The translations under genes and the position numbers were made by a program. From contig CM022672.1 in assembly GCA_012295275.1 (NCBI GenBank), forward strand, positions 9,177,904-9,241,903: a stretch of 64,000 nucleotides of DNA, given 5' to 3'. The DNA is from Chrysomallon squamiferum. Taxonomy: Eukaryota > Mollusca > Gastropoda > Neomphalida > Peltospiridae. Of this stretch, positions 40,924 to 52,065 are shown in pieces (positions within the stretch are counted from its first letter, which is position 1; every line of letters begins with the position of its first letter). The notes below the pieces were generated by a model. That model saw only the letters and a program-made list of their open reading frames with translations, searched no databases and was not told the DNA's origin.

Positions 40924-40988
40924 GGGGACGTTTTGACATGGGACCGTTTTGATAGGGGGTAGTTTTGGCTGGGGAACATTTTGGCTGG
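40924..40988. repeat. Four-unit array with exact 16-bp period
   Basis: Four consecutive units share the form GGGxxxxTTTTGxxxG; their TTTT cores begin at 40931, 40947, 40963 and 40979, exactly 16 bases apart. Units differ at several positions. Confidence 0.85.
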
Positions 40989-41372
40989 CAAACTTCAGTT
41001 CTCCTCAGCGTCTCCTCTTCTATACCACTCTCATGTGATGGACAGTTGGATATAAAATATCTCTGAGAAAGAAACACTGTAATTTGTTCTAGCGGGTTTC
41101 CCATCTTGTATTCTCATTAGCAGGAATTATATGACTTCAGGACAGTTAATATTAAAGAGTTGTCATATTGTTCTACATTCGTTTCGTTTCTTGGTTATGT
41201 ACCAGACTTTTATATGCCTGAAATTAGGTAGCTTCATCTTCTGAATTTCTGATTTCAAAGTACATAATTCAGGATTATTTGCGAGGCAGCATTGCGTTTG
41301 ATGTCATTATGATTAAGATTTAAATATTTATGATATAGATATACTGTTATAAATTAACATCGTTGTCTTTAA

Positions 41373-41376
<4 letters not shown>

Positions 41377-41427
<51 letters not shown>
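41377..41427. repeat. CT dinucleotide array
   Basis: About 50 bases of CT followed by degenerate CTGTC/TTTCT words. Confidence 0.95.
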
Positions 41428-41431
<4 letters not shown>

Positions 41432-41577
41432 TTATCTGTTAGTCGCGCTGTCAGTTTCTCCATCTCTGTCAGTTTCTATCAGTCTGTCCCTCTGTTTGTT
41501 CAACTGCTATTAGCGTATTCTAGTACTGCTATTACTTTAAGTGTAACTGGTATAATAATGCATCCATGACTATAACA

Positions 41578-41582
41578 ATAAC

Positions 41583-41648
<66 letters not shown>

Positions 41649-41798
41649 AAGAAGAAGAAACAGAAGAAGAAGAAGGAGAAGAAGAACAGAAATAATAATA
41701 ATCAAACAATTCTAATAATATTAACAACAACAACAAGAACAAAAGCTACATAAACAGAAAGACAAATTAACCCAATCACAATTAAAGGTAAAATAACA
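41578..41798. repeat. AAT/AAG compound dispersed repeat, copy 2
   Basis: Same layout and orientation as the copy at 37122-37370, with strong similarity in the last 100 bases. Confidence 0.85.
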
Positions 41799-42539
41799 AA
41801 AACCTTAAATAGTAAAACAGCAGTAACAGTGGTAATATTAATAGATAATAATAAAAACATGACAATAATTATGAAGATGATGAGTATGAAAAACAAAGAC
41901 AGATCAACAAGAAAAACAGAATAAATTCTTTTTTTGTTTTATTTTTATCTTTCTGTTCATCTTTATTTTTTAATTTTTTAAATTTAATTTTTAACTATTT
42001 TTTTTTTTTAACTTGAAAAAAATCTTAATTAAAGTGGTAACACGTGTTCAGTAATGATTTTTAAATTTTAATTTTTTTACCTTCCCGGCTCGAGAGACTA
42101 AATTCGTGACACAAATCAATACACAGTGACGTTGTTAGTGTATGTACAATGATCATTCCAATTGCCAAGGTAACAATTCATCGCTGTCTGTCTGAACTAA
42201 CGTGGGTAAGCACAAAAAAAAAGAAAAGAAAAAAAAATAAAAAAAATACCTTTACAAAATATGACTTAACAATCTAAGAAGCTGTAGAAACGAAACGCTA
42301 TATTTTTGATAATACGTTTCTGTTCATCCGTTAAAATATCAGTGCTTATTTTCATCGATATTCAGGTAAATATTACTTTCTTTAGTTCTTACTTTATTTT
42401 TTTTTTGTCTTGTTTACTTTATTTATTTTATTTTCTAGATGTCTGGCTGTATTTTTATCTATCTATGCATCTATTTATCTACACATCTGTCTAATTCTTT
42501 GTCTATCTATCTATATATTTATCTAACTGTATCTGTCTA

Positions 42540-42543
42540 CCTA

Positions 42544-42607
<64 letters not shown>

Positions 42608-42793
42608 CTTATGCATTTACTTTTTACTGGTTTTTTTCTAAATTTTATTTTATTCTATTCTCTTTCATTTCATTTTTTTTTTCTTTTTCTTTTCTTTTGT
42701 TTTTTCGTTTATTTTTATTGGATTTTATTTTGTTGTTTCAAATATTTTAATTTAATTTAATTTAATTTAATTTAATTTAATTTAATTTAATTT
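42540..42793. repeat. GTCT/TATC tetramers and TTTAA pentamer array
   Basis: GTCT run then TATC run (42546-42606), a T-rich spacer, then nine or so TTTAA units (42748-42793) running into TTTCA variants. Confidence 0.9.
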
Positions 42794-43184
42794 CATTTCA
42801 TTTCATTTTTATTTTGTGTTTCGTGTTACAACTACCTTAGTACAGACGGGAAAACATGCAATTTGGTCGTGAAATTCTTGTTATAGGACGGAAACTGAAT
42901 TAAATTTCAGAAAATAGAATAGAATGCAGAATCAGATGTAAGCAAACACACACATACACACTCGCTCACACACGTACACACAGCATGCATACACACACAC
43001 ATAATATACATATTAATAAATACATACAGAGAAGGTATTTTATATTATGCGTAGATTCACAACACTCACACACACAAACACACACACACGCACACACACA
43101 CAAAATCATACAAATGCAAATCAAACCCGTTTAACGTATTATTTTGTTTGTAATAATATGTACATTACTTTACGCTGTTTGTGT

Positions 43185-43322
43185 TCATCACGAGACTCGC
43201 AGAATAAAATATAAAGTATAATGTTCAGTCTGATCCTTTTATTCATTTATTTATTGAAACGTCCATTTCACGTATATAGAGTTACACTCATCGATGCATG
43301 AAACATACCCACTAGAGTGAAA
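43185..43322 (+). repeat. 138-bp dispersed repeat, copy 1
   Basis: This segment matches the reverse complement of 58303-58440 over the same 138 bases with only about eight differences. Shared words include tcatcacgagactcg, gttcagtctgatcc, cattcatttatttattgaaacg-like and catcgatgcatgaaacat. It is an interspersed element of unknown class; no RNA polymerase III boxes or terminal repeats were recognised. Confidence 0.85.
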
Positions 43323-44127
43323 AATCTCTCATAATTACGGAAGCAAGATGATATACAGACATAGATTCCTAATCTGAAAGATATCTACCAGTAATTATAT
43401 GTAATGGCACAGACTGTAAGATAAAACTGTACTGACTTCGTTGTTAAATAAAACATTTATTCTCTTTTCCCCCACCTCCATTACAGCACAATGAAACAGT
43501 CATTATCCTAGACAAGAGTATCCCCACGTTGCTGCAGCTTTAATTATTTACATGCTTTTTCAGTTCGTTTGTTAACTTTATATTTCAGTGCACATATAGC
43601 GATGGCATAGGTATAATGATGATGACAACGACGTCGACGTTGATAATTGTGATAATTGTGATGATGTTAATGACGACAGCAATGAGAAAATAATCATTAC
43701 AAAAAAAAAAAAAATGTTTTTAGTAGTCATTATATTAAAAAGAATCTTTGACGGTAAAAATAAATGTGTTATTTGTTATTCTTCAACACATCGATTAGTG
43801 AAGTCGTTGCGTGCATGACGTCACTGCAAATGGCTCTGTACATAAAATTTTAACTTTGCCCTATGGGTATTATACTTTATTATTAGCTAACGCTGAACAG
43901 CAAAATAAATAAATAAATAAATAAATAATAAACAAAACAAAAACAAAAACAAAACAAACCAAACCAAACGAAACAAAATAAAATAAAATAAGATAAAATA
44001 AAATATAGATTTATCTGGAAGTATGCAGAATATATTTACAATACATTATTTCATCGTATCACCAGACGTACACTTTACTAGTAGAACGTATCAGCAGTAT
44101 GTTAACTGTTTTGTCATTTGGTTTTAG

Positions 44128-44332
44128 AGAAAATGCTGACTAACAGGCGTGCTTGGGCCGCTCTGAAGAAAACACTGTGGTGGTGTTTAACGTCTTTCTT
44201 CCATCCTATGGAACTTGAACCCATTCAGCGTCATCAGACGTCGTCACGCAAGACTCTACTACATGAAAACCGACGACAGCATCATTGCAAAACCAAGGTG
44301 GACGGATATCCTGTTAAATATTTTAATGTCAG
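44128..44332 (+). CDS. Candidate filamin-like exon with two overlapping open frames
   Basis: This is a 205-base exon candidate with acceptor GGTTTTAG (ends 44127) and donor GTCAG|GTAATT (44333). Joined in phase 1 to the 39467-39700 exon, the frame starting at 44130 is open to the donor and begins KMLTNRRAWAALKKTLWWCL. The frame that joins correctly to the next exon (45691, phase 1) is the one ending KPRWTDILLNILMS, open only after a TAA at 44188-44190. The two good stretches therefore lie in different frames. Either a one-base insertion or sequencing error sits near 44190-44215, or a missing exon lies on one side, or only part of this is exon (a second acceptor ATTCAG at 44223-44228 exists). 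Function of this segment is not recognised. Confidence 0.4.
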
Positions 44333-44896
44333 GTAATTTCGTGTTTAAACAAAACTATTATTATTATTCATATTATTATTATTCATATTATTATTATTTA
44401 CTATTATTATTCATTATTTATATTATTCATATTATAATTGTTATTATTATTACTTTAATTATTATTATCATTGTTGTTGTTGTTGTTGTTGCTGCTGTTG
44501 TTGTCAATCTCATCATCATAATATTCATCATAAAGATTATCATCGCCATCATCATTGTTATTATTACAAGTAGCAGCAGAAGAACTATTATTTCTGTTAT
44601 TATCTCTTCTAGAAATAGTATTTCTCCTGTTACTACTACTACTGCTACTATTAGTACTACTACTACTACCACTAATATTGTTACTTCAACTCAATATCGG
44701 TAAAGGAGCTAATGTTATATGATTTTATTTACTTGCTATTACTGTTTGGAAATTCACAAGTCAAAAAAACCAAAGCAAAACAAAACAACAACAAACAAAC
44801 AAGGAAATATTCAAAAAGACGCATAACCTCCTTTTTGAAAAGAAACGTCAACGATGACTATGACGATAAATGATAAAGATAGTCTTCATCACCGTC

Positions 44897-44949
<53 letters not shown>

Positions 44950-45690
44950 CATCATCATCATCTGACTTATTTGTCAAGGTTTATGAACTTTTGTGTGTGT
45001 GAGCGACCGGAGAGGTTTGTCATAATCAATCGGAATCCCAGTAGATTTGAAAATAGTCTTCTCAAGGTCATAACATAATTTTGTTTACTTAACCTTCCAG
45101 TCAGTAATAGGAAATAAAATTTGTTTATTTTAATAATCAGGACAAAATATAGCTGACAGGGAGCTAGAGTTTACTGTTTGTTTATTTTGTTATTTTATTT
45201 CATTTTATTTTATTAATTTATCTGTGTTATTTTTGGTGAATTTGATAAGCAGTGAATTAAAACTATATTACTGTTCTCAACATAAAAAGAACAGTATAAC
45301 ACAAGACAATAAATTATGAACAACATAATTTAATACTTTACAGAATAACAATAACGATAGAAAACAATCCAATCCGACAGAACACAAAACAACACAAAGC
45401 ACTGCTGTGCAGTACTATTCAGTTCAGTGTAAACGAATACAATGCAACGTAACACAATGAGCACACACACACACACGTACACACATACACACAAATAATA
45501 ATAAAATACACCGCAACAACATGCATAAAATGACAAATCCCATACTTTCATTGCTGTTGTCTTTGAATGTTGGTTCTTTTTTTTTTTTTTTTTTTTTTTT
45601 AAAGTTTCAACTTCATGTAGTTTTTCCATTTAATTAGCCGATTAACTTATTCAACAGTTAAAATATTTGATTTCTTACTTTCCATCAAAG
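44333..45690 (+). other. Intron upstream of the CH-domain exon
   Basis: This presumed intron holds ATT-rich and GTT/ACT trinucleotide runs (44355-44690), an AAT array (44897-44950), a short complex piece (44975-45080) and a poly-T run (45577-45600). The acceptor at 45690 (TCCATCAAAG) is followed directly by the CH-domain frame. No other exon is visible. Confidence 0.6.
44897..44950. repeat. AAT array
   Basis: About 54 bases of AAT running into ATC. Confidence 0.95.
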
Positions 45691-45917
45691 ATTCGGGGCG
45701 CAAAGCGAGACTTCTGAAATGGGTTCAGAGAATGACGGACGGTGCTAACATTGACAACTTTACGGACAGCTGGCACGACGGGATTGCTGTTTGCTCCCTC
45801 ATGGAGGCGGTGTCGCCGGGGTCGTGTCCACAGTTGCAGCAGTTGAAAGCAGAATACAGCAAAAGTAACTGTCAACTCGGACTGAAGGCGGCACAGAAAT
45901 ATCTTTTTCTGAAAAAA
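45691..45917 (+). CDS. Filamin-like protein, CH2-domain exon (first part)
   Basis: This exon encodes about 75 residues that match the N-terminal two thirds of a filamin second calponin-homology domain, part of an actin-binding region. Visible landmarks are RKARLLKWVQRM (helix 1), NIDNFTDSWHDGIAVCSLME (the conserved NF-x2-SW-x-DG-x-A core, as in filamin NFSRDWQSGRALGALV), SPGSCP, and a Lys/Ala-rich helix ending AAQKYLFLKK. It enters in phase 1 after TCCATCAAAG and leaves in phase 0 at the donor AAA|GTATTC (45918). The join to the next exon restores the filamin pattern across the splice. A CT array begins about 25 bases past the donor. Identification as a filamin-type CH domain is firm; the orthologue is not. 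Confidence 0.85.
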
Positions 45918-45938
45918 GTATTCTTTTCTCTCTGAAAA

Positions 45939-46044
<106 letters not shown>

Positions 46045-46783
46045 GTTTATATACATACACAAAAAGAAAAGGATATAGAAATAGACAGACAAACATATAT
46101 GTTTATGTATGACGTAGATTTGCCTGGTTCTTTGTGTGGCCTCATAGGCATATACATTTCTGTATGTGTGTACATGTGTGTGTGTGCTTGCATTCTTCTA
46201 TGTACTTCTGCATGATATTTAAAAATTGTCACTATAGGGACAGTTTAATTGTAATAATTTAAACCTGTTCTTATAATGATACTGTTCATGCAGTTTCTAA
46301 GCCTATTCTATCTATATGTTTGTTGCTGTAAACAGACATGCATACTAATATCATGATGATTTAAAACTAAATTAATTTAGTTGGAAAATCAATCCGGAAA
46401 GATAGTAAAAACATTTGAAACCTTGAAAGTACATAAACAGCTTGTTTGCAAAGATAATATTTCTTCCCTGATCAATATGCTGTATTAACTGAATAATGAA
46501 TAGATATTATATAAATAACGAAAGCACGCACAGGTTGGTAAAAACAAACGAGCCAGCTGAAAGCTTTCGCTCTAATAACATAAACAACGTGAATGATTAT
46601 CTCAGGAGGGACATTACAATACAAATGATGAAACAAAAGTCACCCTTTCATTAACGAACAGAACAGCGAATGGAAGAGCGGACAGAGATATTCATGTGTT
46701 TGTGATTGTAGATGTAAATTTAAACATATAGTATGCACACTGTCGTATAGACGAACACTGCCTATTCACAGATGTATATACAT

Positions 46784-46925
<142 letters not shown>

Positions 46926-47091
46926 AATATTTGTTACATTACATATATTTATTTATGTTGTATTGATTTTACTACTCGACGGGCAACACATCTAATCATT
47001 AGATTGCACAATATTTTAATATCAGTAACAGTTATGCTCTCAAAACCAGTGTGGTATGACAGTTTACGTATATAATTAATGTCTTTGACAG

Positions 47092-47338
47092 ATCTTTATT
47101 ACTCCAGAGATAATGGCTACAGCTAATCCGGAAACAGAGAAATATGTTCTGCATCTGGTACAACTGATAAAATGGCGTCATCAACGTTGCAGTTCTGCCC
47201 CTACAACGACGCTTGTGAAAAGGTCGTTATCGCCCAGAGAACAGACAAGACGTAACGTGTACGAGGCTAGGGGACGTGGACTCAGTACTGCTATAATAGG
47301 GAGGAGAGCCACATTTACAGTGTTTACTGAAAACAGTG
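47092..47338 (+). CDS. Filamin-like protein, end of CH2 and start of filamin repeat 1
   Basis: This exon is joined in phase 0 after CTTTGACAG. It opens IFITPEIMATANPETEKYV, matching the filamin CH2 end (VITPEEIVDPxVDExSVMTYL). It then has a basic linker (LIKWRHQR to KRSLSPREQTRR) and the first strands of a filamin-type immunoglobulin repeat, NVYEARGRGLSTAIIGRRATFTV (cut here into the pattern G-x-GL-x4-IG-x-ATFTV). It ends at a donor AGTG|GTTAGT (47339) in phase 1. The donor lies inside the first unit of an intronic minisatellite, so the exon's last bases are themselves part of the repeated sequence. Confidence 0.85.
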
Positions 47339-47995
47339 GTTAGTGAGTTATTTTAATAACAAACTGAAAGTAGAGGTGGGTGATTTCACAGTTAGTAACA
47401 AAGTGAAAATAGTGGGGTGATTTCATAGAAACAAAGTGAAAATAGCTTTGCGTGATTTCACAGTAACAAAATTAAATAGCGGTGGGTGATTTCACAGTAA
47501 CAAAATTATAATAGTGGTTGATTATTTCATAGTTTGCAAGAAGCTTATAAGAGTGTCAATAAATATGATAATTAGCTTGTAATCAACTGAAAATAGTGTG
47601 ATTTTATAGTTTGTAATTAGCTGGAATAATTAGAGTTTATTAACTGAAAGTAGTTGTTAGTAATTTCATAATTCGTTTGTCGGAAGGTGAAAACAGTGAT
47701 TATTGATTCCATAGTCAGCTTTTAACAAGCTGATGATTTTTTTCGTAGTTTCTTAGTTTGTAATAAACTGAAAATTATAGTGACATCATAGTTATTTTGT
47801 GACCAACTGAAAAAAATGGATAATCATTTAATATTTAAGCTTAACAAAATGAAACTACCGATCAGTGGTTTCATATTGTGTAATAAACTGAAGAGAGTTA
47901 ATAGTAAATTCATATTTGGTTTGTAAGAAAGTGAAATGGCTGTTGGCAATGTCCTAGTCTGAAAAGAGTGGTTGGTGGTTTCATGGTTTACAACA
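47320..47995. repeat. Minisatellite spanning an exon-intron junction, unit about 38-45 bp
   Basis: About fourteen degenerate copies follow a consensus near aactgaaaatagtggt + tggtgatttcatagtttgta. The first copy contains the last exon bases and the splice donor (actgaaaacagtg|gttagtg), so the array appears to have grown out of the junction into the intron. Confidence 0.75.
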
Positions 47996-48547
47996 GATTG
48001 GTTTAATATAATGTATCTCTTCCATATTACACACAGATCACCTGATGGATTTTGAATTATTCTTAGTTATTAAATATAACAGATCGTTCGTATTAAAATA
48101 TATGACATAAAATTTCAATATCTTTTAAAGTATAAAGATTCAGATTTTTCCCTCTTTACGTTAATTATAGATGATAAGTCTTTCCTAAAAATAAAATATT
48201 ATAATAAAATTACAGGATCGTGTACGGAAATCGATATTTCCAGTTTGCGTGAAAGAAATTTTGAAAGACAAAGAAAATAAGGATTTATTTATATTTACGT
48301 GCAAAGTGTCTTATGCTTACTCCATTTTGTTAATTTACTTTCCTTATTTATAAAGTAGTAGTACAGAATGGTATTTATATTTTCTGTTTGTAAAATTAGT
48401 AGATCACGTTTACCATTGTGTCAGCTTTGGAATAACTAAATACAAATATTTTTTTCTTTCATATATTTGTTTATGTACATCTTTATTATTTGTTTTCATA
48501 TTTTCATAATTTAATTTAAGTTCATTGCAATTTATTTATTTATTCAT

Positions 48548-48590
<43 letters not shown>

Positions 48591-48630
48591 TCATTATGTA
48601 CTTCATCTATCTATCGATCTAACTATTTAG
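47339..48630 (+). other. Intron carrying a junction-derived minisatellite
   Basis: The first 650 bases of this phase-1 intron are a degenerate tandem array (see separate entry). 48000-48520 is AT-rich unique sequence, and a TTTA array (48531-48592) lies about 40 bases before the acceptor AACTATTTAG (48621-48630). No further exon was seen. Confidence 0.75.
48531..48592. repeat. TTTA array before the giant exon
   Basis: About 60 bases of TTTA ending 38 bases before the acceptor at 48630. Confidence 0.95.
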
Positions 48631-51534
48631 ATTCTCTGGATCTCAATATCGAAATACGAGGACCAAATAATGAAATGAACTGTGAGACGATAACTAAAAT
48701 TTCACCAGAGGGAATCAGCGCTTGCAGAATAAAACGTGATGACGCCAGAACATCAGTGGACAAAAACTCGTCATTCCATTACCTGAAGGATTCGCACGGC
48801 AACACTGTGGTTCGACAGAGAAGCGTTGAAGAAGTGAACAGGAATATTATTCCTCTTGATTACAAGTTCATTGGCGAGAAGAGTTTTATCGTCGCCTACG
48901 TCCCTCAGAGCATCGGCAACTACATCATAGACATCTTTTCTAACGGAGAGAGCATCGCGGGCAGTCCGTTTGAAGTGACAGTGACAAAGTGGTCGAGTTC
49001 GTGGAACAAGGTAACGAAGAAGAAACTCATGATGCTCGACTACGTGGAAGACAAATGCAACAATGGCGTCATGTTTAAAGAAAACGACTCTGAGCGCAGT
49101 GATCAGACTGAAAGGCCTAGAATGCTCAGACAGTACACAGTAACCAAGAGACGAGTTATTAAAAGAATGACTACGAAGAACGGGCAGGAAATCGTGATAA
49201 CAGATCAGAATGCTTCACCCGCGACATCAAGACGTAGCAGTGCTGATGTTACTGATCTGTGCGAACACAGCAACTGGTCTGGAAAACAGTCGTCGAAATC
49301 CAGGTCAAAGAACGATCTGTCTGCTGTCAATCATCTAGCAGCAAGACCGTTTTCTCCAGACAACATGAGTCTGTGTAGCTTCAGTCGCAGAAGCAGCGGC
49401 GGCATGTCTGACAGTAACACCAGTTCGTCGACTGATCGACACGGTGACAACGACTACTGCGATTCAAACTTAACGCCTGTAGATCAGGCGGGGACAAACA
49501 AACAAGGAGATCATAATAAACAGACAGGACAAGCAGAATCCCTAAATTTTAAAAGCGACAGAAAACCCCATACTTTAGTGAAATCTAACAGCTTGGAATC
49601 AAGTTTTAAAGATAAAAATTCGCTTAGAAGAATGTTATCTGAAGAAATTTTTACAAAAGAAAGCGTGAAGAGTGACGACAGTAACACGGTTGGAAACCCT
49701 CCGTGTTCAACTCTTAAAATACCCGACTTCGGACAGCACGCGGACTCGGAGCTTAATGTGAGGAAGAATCAAGATAATAAACACAAAAGGAGACAGCATA
49801 GGTTATTTTCGTTTTCTGAAATTGCTGAAGAAAATAAAGAAAACATCACAGGAACTGCTCAGATCAAAGCAAAATTATCACAGCAGAACGAAGGAAATTT
49901 TAAGCTTTCTTCTAGTGAAATCAGTAAAACTGCGGGAACTCTGGTAGTTCTGCGAGATAATAAAGAGGTAGTAAATGAAAGGAGATCGCCACGAGCCTTG
50001 GACTTTACAAATTTAATTAAAAAAAGGTTGAGTCTCGGAGATCATGACTTCAAAACGAAATCTGATAAATCGACTCAAGTTACATCCGAAGAAATAAAAA
50101 TCTGAAACAAACTGGGACAGACGTTTAGTAAGACGGAGAAGAAGAATCCCCTGCTCATCAGAAGAAGACAAGGCAATGAAAATTAAGGAATACAGACTTA
50201 AACATGCTCTAAAGAACACGAAATACCCGGTTAACGCAATACTATATTCACAACTTGAAGGACACGATATTAGTAAACATCCACATTACCGTGTTCATGA
50301 TTGGCTTCAAAATCATTCACAAAGGCGACATGTGAGATCAACAAAACAGTCAACAACTGACAGTGGAATTTCAGAGGAAGGGACAACAATTAGCCGAAAG
50401 ACAGAAAACGATACGGAACTTTCTCCAATTAAATCTGGTCACGAGAAACAACATGAAGCAGATATCGTCGATCGTAGATTGCAGAAGAAACAGAATTCCG
50501 TGGATTCAGAAAACCAAGGCAGTGTAGAAACTAGCAAAAACGAAACTTGTACTAGTAGCCTTGGCAGGATGACATCTGCTTCAGACTCTGAAATTCTTTG
50601 TGCACCGTCCATTCTCAAACACAAAAGAAAACTGTTCGCCAGGACAAAGGAAAGTCGTCAGTATTCTCGCATTGAGGACTGCGAAGTTGCAAACGGAATA
50701 CAAATAAATGCAAACAAGCCGAGAGCTGTACATTCTTATCTTGAACGAAAACCCAGAAGCAACAGAATCAAAGCTCATAGTATTCCTGACAATCTGACTG
50801 AAACTTCCGAAGAATATACTGAAAGACAAAACCAAAAGAATCTGTCTTATGGATCCGATTCCGCTGCATTCAAAGCAGACATTACAGTTAACACGAAACG
50901 AGAGTTACATTCGTATTACAGTCGAGACAGTAAAAATAATGTTACGTCGCCTTTAAATAACACGGACAACATGAAGAAAACCGAGAGTTACCCAAGCAGT
51001 AAGATAGTAACAGAAATTCCGGAGAAAGATATTTCGGAGAAGCCGAAGATGACGTCATTGTCTATCATTGAGGTACCGTACGAAGTGTTTGGTGTTGAGA
51101 ACCAGAAAAGAAGTGACCTCCTCAATGAAATAAAAGCTTTTGAAAATCTGGCTTCTTTAGAGAAGAGCGCATATATAGATAAAGAAACTAAAGACAGAAC
51201 TGCATTAGTCGGAGAAAATCGGAAATCTAATACGGCACTGCAAGACATAAAAGAAACCAAAGAAGAAAATATAATCCTCGATCTCGAACATAAAACAGGT
51301 AAAGACAAATATTTTCCAAAAAGGAAAGAATCGGAATATCGAGCATCAGTTTTCAGATTTGGTAGAGATTTTTCCCTGGACACAGACTCGAGTTTCGCAG
51401 ACGATCTACTGGACAGTGTCCACGGATGTGCTACTGAGGACGATTACTGGGGCAGTTCCGAGGTTACTGAAAGCTGCATCGCCACTGGAACAGGCATAAA
51501 GTACGGATATGTCGGAATACAGAACAACTTTCAG
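48631..51534 (+). CDS. Filamin-like protein, giant exon: repeat 1, disordered linker, start of repeat 2 (apparent frameshift)
   Basis: This 2.9-kb exon enters in phase 1 and first completes filamin repeat 1: LDLNIEIRGPNNE, then a polar insertion, then VAYVPQSIGNYIIDIFSNGE and AGSPFEVTV, the hallmark YxPxxxGxYxI and GSPFxVxV strands. It then runs into a linker of some 800 residues rich in Ser, Lys, Glu, Asn and Arg, with likely basophilic kinase sites (SRRSSADV, SRRSSGG, LRRMLSEE). The last residues before the donor (ATGTGIKYGYVGIQNNFQ) start filamin repeat 2. The frame breaks once: the upstream frame meets TGA at 50103-50105, while the downstream frame is open from 50098 onward through an A5 run (50096-50100). 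Removing one base would join them. Coding character is the same on both sides. The donor is TTTCAG|GTATAG (51535), phase 0. Whether this is an assembly indel or a true lesion cannot be told here. Confidence 0.85.
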
Positions 51535-51543
51535 GTATAGAGT

Positions 51544-51617
<74 letters not shown>

Positions 51618-51656
51618 AAGAAGAAGAATTAGTAATAATAATAACAACAACAACAA

Positions 51657-51691
<35 letters not shown>

Positions 51692-51705
51692 ATCATATGT
51701 TTCAG
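51535..51705 (+). other. 171-base intron made almost wholly of microsatellites
   Basis: Between donor GTATAG and acceptor TATGTTTCAG, nearly all bases are (AAT)n, (AAG)n, AAC/AAT and (AAAT)n arrays (51547-51693). The phase-0 intron splits filamin repeat 2. Retention would hit a TAG at the donor itself. Confidence 0.85.
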
Positions 51706-51945
51706 GTGTGGGTGGATGATCCTGATGTAGGAAATCTGATGGTGGGAGTGCGTGGACCTCGACCTCACTGTGTCACAGAGACCTCTACCACATACACGGG
51801 AGACAACTTGTACGAGATCACATACGCGGTAACTCTGCCTGGATTATACCTCGTGTTTGTGAAGTGGAACAACACTCCTATTAACAACAGTCCGTTCATC
51901 GTCAAAGTGTCGTATGTTGATGACGCTTGCGTTGACGATGACTGA
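51706..51945 (+). CDS. Filamin-like protein, last exon (filamin repeat 2 and stop)
   Basis: This exon is joined in phase 0 to the giant exon, so the sequence reads NNFQ|VWVDDPDVGNLMVGV. It carries the rest of a filamin repeat: GNLMVGVRGPRP, EITYAVTLPGLYLVFVKWN, and NNSPFIVKVSY. These match the GxLxVxVxGP, YxVxxPGxYxVxVxW and NSPFxVxV strands of filamin repeats, which in filamins form the rod and the partner-binding and dimerisation sites. The protein ends 10 residues after the repeat with an acidic tail (DDACVDDD) and TGA. A single terminal repeat would be the only candidate dimerisation module. The encoded part from 45691 on is about 1,200 residues. Confidence 0.88.
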   Translation: MWVDDPDVGNLMVGVRGPRPHCVTETSTTYTGDNLYEITYAVTLPGLYLVFVKWNNTPINNSPFIVKVSYVDDACVDDD

Positions 51946-52031
51946 AACTGGGACAGTTCGGGAACATTTTATATGACCTCTTGTTATTGTTGTTGTTTTT
52001 TTATTATTGTTTTGAAGAACACATAGTTAAT

Positions 52032-52065
52032 AATAAACAAAATTATGATTTTCAAAGTTAATAAA
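52032..52065 (+). terminator. Candidate polyadenylation signals of the filamin-like gene
   Basis: Two AATAAA hexamers (52032-52037 and 52060-52065) lie 87 and 115 bases after the stop codon, in sequence that is AT-rich but not a tandem repeat. Position fits a short 3' UTR. Confidence 0.45.

Larger units (their letters stand above)
39701..44127 (+). other. Presumed intron between the two uncertain filamin-like exons
   Basis: This 4.4-kb stretch has no recognisable exon. I looked for a first CH domain signature (TFTxWxN) and did not see one. It contains the 16-bp-period array (40924-40988), a CT array (41377-41427), the AAT/AAG compound repeat (41578-41798), GTCT/TATC tetramers (42540-42606), a TTTAA pentamer array (42748-42793), AC-rich patches near 42950-43110 and the 138-bp dispersed repeat (43185-43322). 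39960-40080, 42060-42190 and 43440-43700 are short complex pieces without identified function. Confidence 0.45.

Noticed and set aside
49968-50132. A small intron to explain the frame break in the giant exon
   Set aside because: A donor-like GTAGTAAAT at 49968 exists, but the AG sites at 50120, 50128 and 50132 do not restore the downstream frame and lack a pyrimidine tract.
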